The notes below the pieces were generated by a model. The model saw only the letters and a list, made by a program, of their open reading frames with translations. It had not been told where the DNA came from and did no database searches. Below, in pieces: positions 26,101 through 35,100 of a stretch of 64,000 bases of DNA. Within the stretch, counting starts at the first letter, position 1; each line of letters starts with the position of its first letter. The position numbers were made by a program, and so were the translations under genes. The DNA comes from Pelobates cultripes (Eukaryota > Chordata > Amphibia > Anura > Pelobatidae), in the NCBI GenBank assembly GCA_933207985.1, contig OW240916.1, forward strand, positions 291,747,514-291,811,513, in the 5' to 3' direction.

Positions 26101-29100
26101 CAAATGTGTAAAAACTCAGAACGCCAGATATTAATGAATTACAGGTCAAATAACTCTGAGGCCCGTGATGATGCAATAGATATAAAGCACTGACTGTGGA
26201 AGAAAAGATGGTTGGGGTCCAGCCTTAGAAAGTCTCTTCTCAGCTATGTAACTATGTAACATTCTATGGTTCGGGAGCTTTTAAGAAAGACAAGACTGTG
26301 GGCTTTTACGAGGCAGTACTGTACCTGGCTGTCTGGCTACAGATGGAGGTTCTATAGTACAGAAAAACACTGGCTCTGGGACTTCCACGCTGGCCAATAC
26401 AAGGCTGCTCTGTGCCTTGCGGTCTTTGCTCTTTTGGTCACGATCTCTTTCAGCCCTGCGGGAAGCAGCCGCTGCTGATGCTTTCGAAGAAACAATGGTA
26501 TCTCCTGTAGCGGTCTGTAAGAAATCAGGAGACAGAAACTGATTACAATGCAGTAACACGCTTGATGTTACAATTTAAAGACCCAACAAAATCGCTGGTT
26601 TCCGGTAGCATGTAATGTAATTAGATGCATCTACCTACTGCCCACGGAATATAATAGCTGTTGTGTTTTCACAGAAGTTAAATAGGAAATATTTTGTAAC
26701 TCATCAAGCTATCCGCAGGCTAGTAAAAAATATCAGTATTATTTCTAACCACTCATCAGGTTAAACAGGGTAGATATTGGAGTACAGCCATTCTGTAACA
26801 TAACTAATAAGGTATTAACCACTCTCTCTGTATGTGGCAGAGGAAGAGCAGTGCCAATTCACCTATTATTCCAACAATTAACAAACGTTCAAATGAAACC
26901 TCCATACTTCAGACCAACTTCTCAATATGGGCGATAGCATGGCAGGAATACAGCGTGTGCAACATAGAAAATGTAGAGGGGGGCAACAGAATCGCCTGCC
27001 GTATTGCTCGCTTTTTCCCTGTAACAGAGACAGCAAGAAAGGGAGCCAAACTGCAGGCTTAACAGAGATAAGGAGAGACTGAGCGAAACTACGGGATAAA
27101 CAGAGACAGATGATGTTTAAACCATAAATATTTAATCTTTCAAGGAAAACTATAGGGTCAGGAACACAGGATCCCATAGTGTTAAAAACACCATCTAACG
27201 CCCAGGTCTTCCCCTTGTCCCCCTAAATATAGTTAAAGCATACCTTTATTCCAGTCTGCTGGTGCTGGCTCTGGCCCAGATCTACCTCCTTGACTGACAT
27301 CATCAGAAGTGATTTTCTCAGCCAATCACAATTCTTTCCCATACGAAAGCAAATATGATTGGTAGAGATTGTCAATTCTGCTGATCTCACGAAAGAATAT
27401 CTCTAGGCTGTAATGTAAACACTGCGTTTTCCCTAAAAAGACAGCGTTTACAGCAAAAAGCCTGCAGGGAATGATTATACACATCAGAACAAATACAATA
27501 CGCTGTAGTTGTTCTGGTGACTATAGTGTCCCTTTATGTAAATGTTTCTGCTTACCTGTTTTAGTCCAACTGTCAATGCAATATTTCCAGGGGACAAAGA
27601 GGGGATTTCCACTTGCTGGTCAGCAAATGGCAGAAGTAAACGACTCATCCTTTCCCTGTTTAAAATAAATGTAACATTACAAGAATGTATATGATGATAA
27701 TCATATCTAAATGGATAACAATAAAAGTGCAGGTAACGTACGTGCAGTTCTGGTTCACATTGTGCACTGCTGACTGGGGTTTCATTGTTCCAGAGTAAAT
27801 CCGCACAAAAACCAGGGGACCACGCTGCTTGTCATGAACAACCTTAAACGCTAAAGCACACAAGTCATTCTCGTACCATTTCCTGCAAACAAACATATAC
27901 ATCAATCCGTATAATCACATCTATGTTTCAATATATACATATACAATATAAATATGAGATAGGAGTGGTGATGTTGGACTAGCCAACGTCAGAACCCCAA
28001 GGTAGGTTACAAGAGGACCAAGTAAGACTATAGGGACATCCGATATGTGGACCAATATATAAGAGAAACGGACGGAGCAGTCTGTACTTATCTTCCATTT
28101 CTCTTATATATTGGTCCACATATCGGATGTCCCTATAGTCTTACTTGGTCCTCTTTAGAGGCCTTACTACTATTTATTTTAGCGGACTCTATACGTATGT
28201 GCACATACAATATATATATCATTTTCTATGAGATTAAGGAACATATCCCCAGGTTTTTAATTCCTCACTTTTATGTGATTTTCACTAACACAACTTTCTA
28301 TGGTGTTTCTATCCAGGGTAAGCTTTATACCTATTATATATATTTTCTTTGCTTAATTTTAGTTCAATAAAGGTTATTACCATTTTCTTTGTTACGTTTA
28401 CTTTAGGAGGTAATCTTCTAGAGTGAGATTGAATCCCATTCACTTTTGAGTGAGTGTTTTTTTTTTCTATCTCACTCTTTCAGTTGGTAGCTATTTACAT
28501 ATACAATATGTTCAGAGAATAGAACAAGTCTATGAACAATTAAAGGGAATCTATGGTGTAAGGAATACAAAGTATTCCCCCTTCCCGGCACAGGAATGGT
28601 TTAAAAGCCCTTTTAACACTTACACGATTCCAACGCCAAACTCTCTCAGTGCTGGGTCGGCGCTCAGCCTCCTCTAATGTCATCCGTCAAGGGCTAAAGC
28701 GCATGGACCGCGAGTGCTTTAGGCCCTCCTTAAATACTTTCCTAAGGGGAAATGACTGACGCTGGATGTCCTCATGAAGAGCATGAGGACGTCGATCGGG
28801 TAACCAAAAGTCGCCTAACCACCAGAAAGTGCCTTTAGTGGCTGTATGATTGGCAACTACTAGAGGCAAAAACTGCAGTGATTTACATTGCAGGACTACG
28901 GGGATAGGCACTGCAGCCAGACCACTTCAATAAGCTGAAGTGCCTATAGTGTCCCTTTAGGGCCTATAGTGTCCCTTTGGGAATTATGAACAGTTTAAAT
29001 ATCAAGCTGGTACATGTGTAAAGTTTGTTTCGAAACAGTATATGAAGTCTGGTAGATGTTCAGTTGTGACCTTTAGGTCATTGTTCTAGATTCCACTCCA

Positions 29101-32100
29101 GCATTCTAAAGAACACAACTAAACATGAATTCAATAAATCAATGTGTCTCTAACGCAAAGCATCATCCTGAAATATTAATTTGCTGTTAACCTCATGCAA
29201 GATTGAACCTCACGAATAATACTTACACAAAATCATGTGAACAATCGTCTGGAGATGGCAAATATAAAGTAACTGCATCCAAGAGTGGCTGAACACCTTT
29301 ATTCTTTAAAGCACTTCCACAAAGGACTGGAACCGCTGACTGAGCCAGAGTTACTCTCCGTATCGCAAGCTGTAACTGTGCACAAAGTCTCATGGTTAAT
29401 ACGTACAAGAATATGTTTGGGTATTCATAGCTATTCCAATGTTCTGCGAGAGGTTAAGCATAAACAAATAACCTGCTCAAGTTTAAAATGGACTATATAA
29501 TAAATAACCTATACAGAACTTTAGATTAAAATGTCCTAACAAATATGTTCTGTTAAAATAATATTCAATAGCATGAAGGAATATATACTGATCCACTGCA
29601 AGGAAAAAAGCTTGAAAGCCAGTTATGCCAAATAATCAACATGTGATTGCTGCATGTTTATATTTTTTAACTAAGCCGTAGGAAGCTATAAAGGCAGCTG
29701 GATAATTAGTTTCTACCTGTATGTATCCTAAAGCAGCTTGGTCACATTTTAGTATTTCATAAAAATATAATCTTTATGAAATACTCATCAAGACTGCTTT
29801 GAATTTTCAATGAAAGTAGGGACTACTTGGTCTTATGATAAATCTGAGGTTGACAAAAACGTGGAGCTCTGCTGTCTACCTTTGTCCAATCCCAGACACC
29901 GTCACAATTGACTACTGTGGGATTCAGATATTGATCTATGTAGGCTCTCACGGTCTCGCAAGATCCTCCATAGACCTCAGTGCTGTACTCGCACGCATGT
30001 GCACTTATGTGGCTCCTGCCAAATGAAGCACCAGGAACCCGACGAGCATAGAAATATGAAGATGGCGGCTGCAACAAGCAATTGCCTCTGCATGGCCCCC
30101 GGATCCACATCGGATCTGTCACTTTGGGGATCTTTGTGAAACATACAATGATCCTTGAAAATGACAGATCCGCTTTAAAAGAACAGGGGTCACACTCCTT
30201 CTTGAACCTTGGTGAATGCTTGCTACTTCCTATACAAGTATACGAGGAATCCAAACATGCATTGAGCTTTCATATTGCTACTACTGCTGTTCTTTTCATT
30301 GTATTCATTTGGAAAACGGGAATAATAATATACTTAACATAAAATAAAACAAGTAATATGAGCTCGAGTCACTCTTCGTTATGTACTATAGCATGTTTAG
30401 ATGTGATCTATTATTGTTTGTTTGCTTTATTTATAATATGAACTAATTTACAGGCATTGTTTTGCATTGAGCTATGAAAAGCTTTCAAGACCTTGTATCT
30501 GGTAGGTCGGTCCTGTTCTTTAACAACCCTCATAAAAATGTATAATAAAAATAAATAGGCACCTTTTCCACGGGTATCAAATTAAAACTATCACTGTACT
30601 CCTCAATGATTAGAGTAGCAAACTCATCATCTAGATCTGCAACCTGGAAGACAATTAAAACAAATAAAATCAGCTAATCATACACGTTTATTTATTGGTT
30701 AATACCCAGGCAAAGTACAAATCAATTCTAAACTAATCTGGACATATTAAACAGTACGTGAGAAGCATTACTATACATGGAAGTATAATCTGGCTAAAGA
30801 TATGGTGTAACCCTAAAACATTCCAGTATAATTCTGTGTCATATTTGTACAGTGTTGTGCACAAATATTTAGCTAATATCCCTGATTGCACCTGAGGCAT
30901 CTGCTGGATCCTTAGGTTTCTCATTAGGAATATGGGGGCTGTTGTTGTTGTTAGCAAAGTGCAAAACAGGATGAAAGGATGGATAGATATGTTACAGGTA
31001 GATTGTTAAACACGATTGTGAGTTGAAGTGCAGGTTATTTAGCCAAGGATATCAGCTGAACACAGACATTATAGCTCTGATGCTTCTATATCTTGGTTAC
31101 TAAATCCTGACTGGTGATCACTGAATTCTAAACTCTTATCCAAAGATCAATCGATGATCACAGTAAGTAAAAATCTCGTTTTGCTTGCTAGTGAGTTGGC
31201 TTGCCTGCTAACTATTACACATTTGTATGAAGCACATTATACTACTGTTTCGATTTAAAATATTTACTTTAAAGCTTTTACTTGTTCTATTAGGATATTT
31301 CTTGCTTTGCTGGCTTTTCCCAGTAATTCTATATCATGTGTTTCAGTCAGAGCTTTCCGATAAAACGTCCTTCCATCATCCTCATTGGTCCCAGGATTCC
31401 ATGTGATCGTCTCCATGGTGACCAGGTCCACCAAACCTCGGAAGGTTTTTGCCTCTCCTACTGGTAACTGAAATGTAAATAAAAATATATACAAAAATTC
31501 TGCTAATAATCCACGTAACATAAAATTTTGCCCACGTCAGAAGTCATAATAGTAAAAAAATTTTTATTTTTTATTTTTTTTAAATTCTTTTGCTTTCCCT
31601 TTAAATAAAATGAAAACAGAATATACTCAAGTACTTGACCACCAAGATGTTGACTTTCTGTTTGGTATCACGGGGATATCTGCCCTTAGTCATCAACAAC
31701 AAATATAGAAAGTATGATTACATGCAATGCAATCATACATCATCTTACATACAAACTGTATGCTGTGAACAAAGGTTTGTCTCTGGCTGTTCTTGGGAGA
31801 CAGGCCCCAGTAAAGGGTTTTTTGATCATGGCGTACTAAAGAAATTATTATCCCGCAGTGTGAAGGAGTGCAATCCAGTCCTTGCAATTAACGCTATATG
31901 AAGCACCCTGAGTTTTGGTGTGATCAGTCACATAGGTGTATAGTGGTTTTGGAAACTAAGTAGACACTGCAGTTTAAAGAATGATGGACACACATATTGT
32001 GCGGGTAAACAGAGCTACACGTGTTATTACTCTGTGAGCGGCACTATTAGGGATACTCTGTGAATTCCAGTCATTTTAATAGATCAGATCACCGTGTAAA

Positions 32101-35100
32101 TGTGTCATAGTATACACGACTTGCCTGCAATAGCAATGGCTTGGCCTTCAGCTTCTCCTTGATACTATCAATAGCAAATGAAAAACTAGAAGTAAAAAAG
32201 ACAAGAAAAACAACATGCGCATGTTATTGAATAAGGGAAGGTCACTAGTATACAGGATTCAATTTAAAAGGCAAAATGAACGACAAAGGACCCTTCCAGA
32301 GACCCGATCAAAAAAAATGACTGCAACACAATGTTAGAAAACGATTAGCAATGGATGGCTGTGAAGCTCAAAAAATAAGCTCTCTCGAAAGATACATTAT
32401 AGGAGAGCATTATAGTAAATTAAAAGTTTTCTCTTAGAATGCATTTTAGCTTTTCTTTTTTGGGATCCATATGTAACATTTGCCTTATATAGATATATAC
32501 TATTTGTGGTTTAAGTTTCCATACACATATGGATTTATTCACTAAACAGCAAATTTCTTAGAATTTAATAGCGAATTGCATTATTCAGGCTGAAATAGCC
32601 ATTGCTGTGACTATAGTGGAGTTTGAGAAATTTCCAAAACTGCAACTTTGTGTGTTTTATTTCCCCCCTGCTTTCTTTTTTTTAACCTAACCTGCTAGAA
32701 ATATCAAATTTACTGGACACAACGCAATCACGCCAAGGAAAGTGAAGGCATCATACAATATAAACTTATTAATCACAGGCTACAGGCCAGATATTAAAGA
32801 GATGCATAAGAGTCTATGGTGCAGATTTATCAAAGTGTCCTATTATAATAAGTGGTGCAAAAATGTAACATGGAAGGCATCACCAAAAGCATGTACCGGA
32901 TTCTACTGATTTGACATGTACCTGATTTTCAGAGTGTTTTCCCCATGTTTAGAACTTTACACAATGTTTCAGAACACAACCCTTTCAAATGCCTTTCTAT
33001 GTATCTGCTACAGTGGGGATCTTCAAATACAACTGTAATTAACAGAATAGTTCCACGTCATAAATATGATAACTTTTCCATTAAGCCTCTTCTTTAAGAT
33101 ATTGAAAAAGATGCAAAATAGAATACAGGAATTTTCACAGGAGATAAACCTCTCCCATTTATCACAGCGCAGTAAATCTCTCTGATTATATTTTTTTCTC
33201 AGTACCTGGCTCCCGTTTTGTCCATCTTATTTAAAAAGCAAAGGCGTGGTATGGAGTGTTTGTCTGCCTGTCTCCACACGGTCAGCGTCTGCGCCTGAAT
33301 AACAGTTCAAATTTTCACCAGAGTAAGACACGTCACATAGTAAACATAGAAACAAAAGCACAACTAATAGAATAACTGGTATAAAGACATAGAATAAAAA
33401 GAAAGCAGACGTTGCATCATAGACCAGAAATAGTAGCAACTGAACGGGACACTGGGAACCATAACCACCACAGCTTGCATATTGAATTATTGCCAAACTG
33501 CTTGAAAACATTTTGTCAGAACACAGGGGAGCAGCACCCATGGGATTGCGGTACCATAACCACTACAATAAGTTGAAGTTGTGATGGTGGTTTGAGTATC
33601 CCTTTTAAACATATTGCCATTTCCCATCAGCCATGAAATGTGATCTATTATGACATGCCTGCATATTAAATGATATCTGCTGTCCCAAGGTATGCTTGGA
33701 CTAACTTCAATGAACTGTTACAGTACTGGGAGTTCCATCAGTTACATGTACACTTACCTCCACTCCAGCAGAAGCATCAAAAACTGCTACTGCGCCGTCA
33801 AGCACCCTCAGTGAGCGCTCCACCTCCAGCGTAAAATCCACATGTCCTGCACAGATACAAATGTACTTATTTTACATAACATACATGTATATTCAAGTCC
33901 ACCATCGTACATTGAGAAATTATTATGCGGGGCTCTACCTAGTTAGTTATGGTGGCTTGCCAGGGCCGAGCACAAAGGAAGGAAAATAACGGAATGGGTT
34001 AAACAATGGAAGGGATGCTATGCTGGCTATGGTTTGTAAGGAATAAAGTTGCAAATTACACTATCTGGCATCGCACATTTCCTGCAGATCTCTGGCCAAA
34101 CCATGCCAATATCTGCTTTGCTAAATGACATCACAGACAGTGCAGCCACTGGGGTCAAATAAAGGCACGTCTTCTATGTAGAATCAGCTTAAAATACAAT
34201 GTGTATGAGCTATTTGTGTCGTCCTACTGAAAATGAATAATATACACTTTCCAACAAAGGACACATATGGTCAGCAACAATGCTTTATGAGGCATTCAGA
34301 GGATACTCCACTCATATTAAAGGAATATATGTATTTTTTATGTTTATTCTTTTTATTTATTCAAAATGGGTGCAGTGCAATGGGCTGTTCTTTAATATTG
34401 TGCATGTCTTATTTCTGACCCACTCAATAAATCATGGTCCAACAATTCTCCAGACTGCCTTTAGAAAAATATTCCAATATACGCATAAATGAAGAGGAGA
34501 ACCTGGAGTGTCAATCAAGTTGATTCTGTAGCCATTCCAGTCGAATGTGACGGCGGCTGACTGTATTGTGATTCCACGCTCTCTTTCCTGAGCCATAAAA
34601 TCGGTCACTGTGTCACCGTCGTCCACATCTACAATAACCAGACTACTTTATAAGTAATAATGTTAAAGTACACACGTTATAGACATTTCATGTCATTAAA
34701 TGAGCCAAAGCATTAAAGTTTGTTCCATTATAAAAAAATACATTTAAAAAAAAATGCTTTGCAATTTTGTGTACAACAAAAGTATATTAATAATCGCTCA
34801 CCTCCAAGGGCTCTGGTGTAGCCAGAATAATAAAGCATTCTCTCGGTAGTTGTGGTCTTTCCTGCATCGATATGAGCCATGATTCCTATGTTTCTGATTC
34901 TATAACGATATGAGTCATTATTAAAATTATACAAATGACTCGGTAAACCAATCTCACCGGCCACATTGTTTTACATTACGTTAGATTGCAACAACTGATA
35001 GCACTTTAAGGACCTGTGCCTTTTTTTATGACAAAACATTTTTATAGAGGAGCAAATGCATCCATCGAAGTTTGACCGAAATAATTACCGATTTCATTTT

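Noticed and set aside
29823..30254. 143-aa minus-strand frame
   Set aside because: GC-richer probable repeat; composition chance-like and no family recognised.
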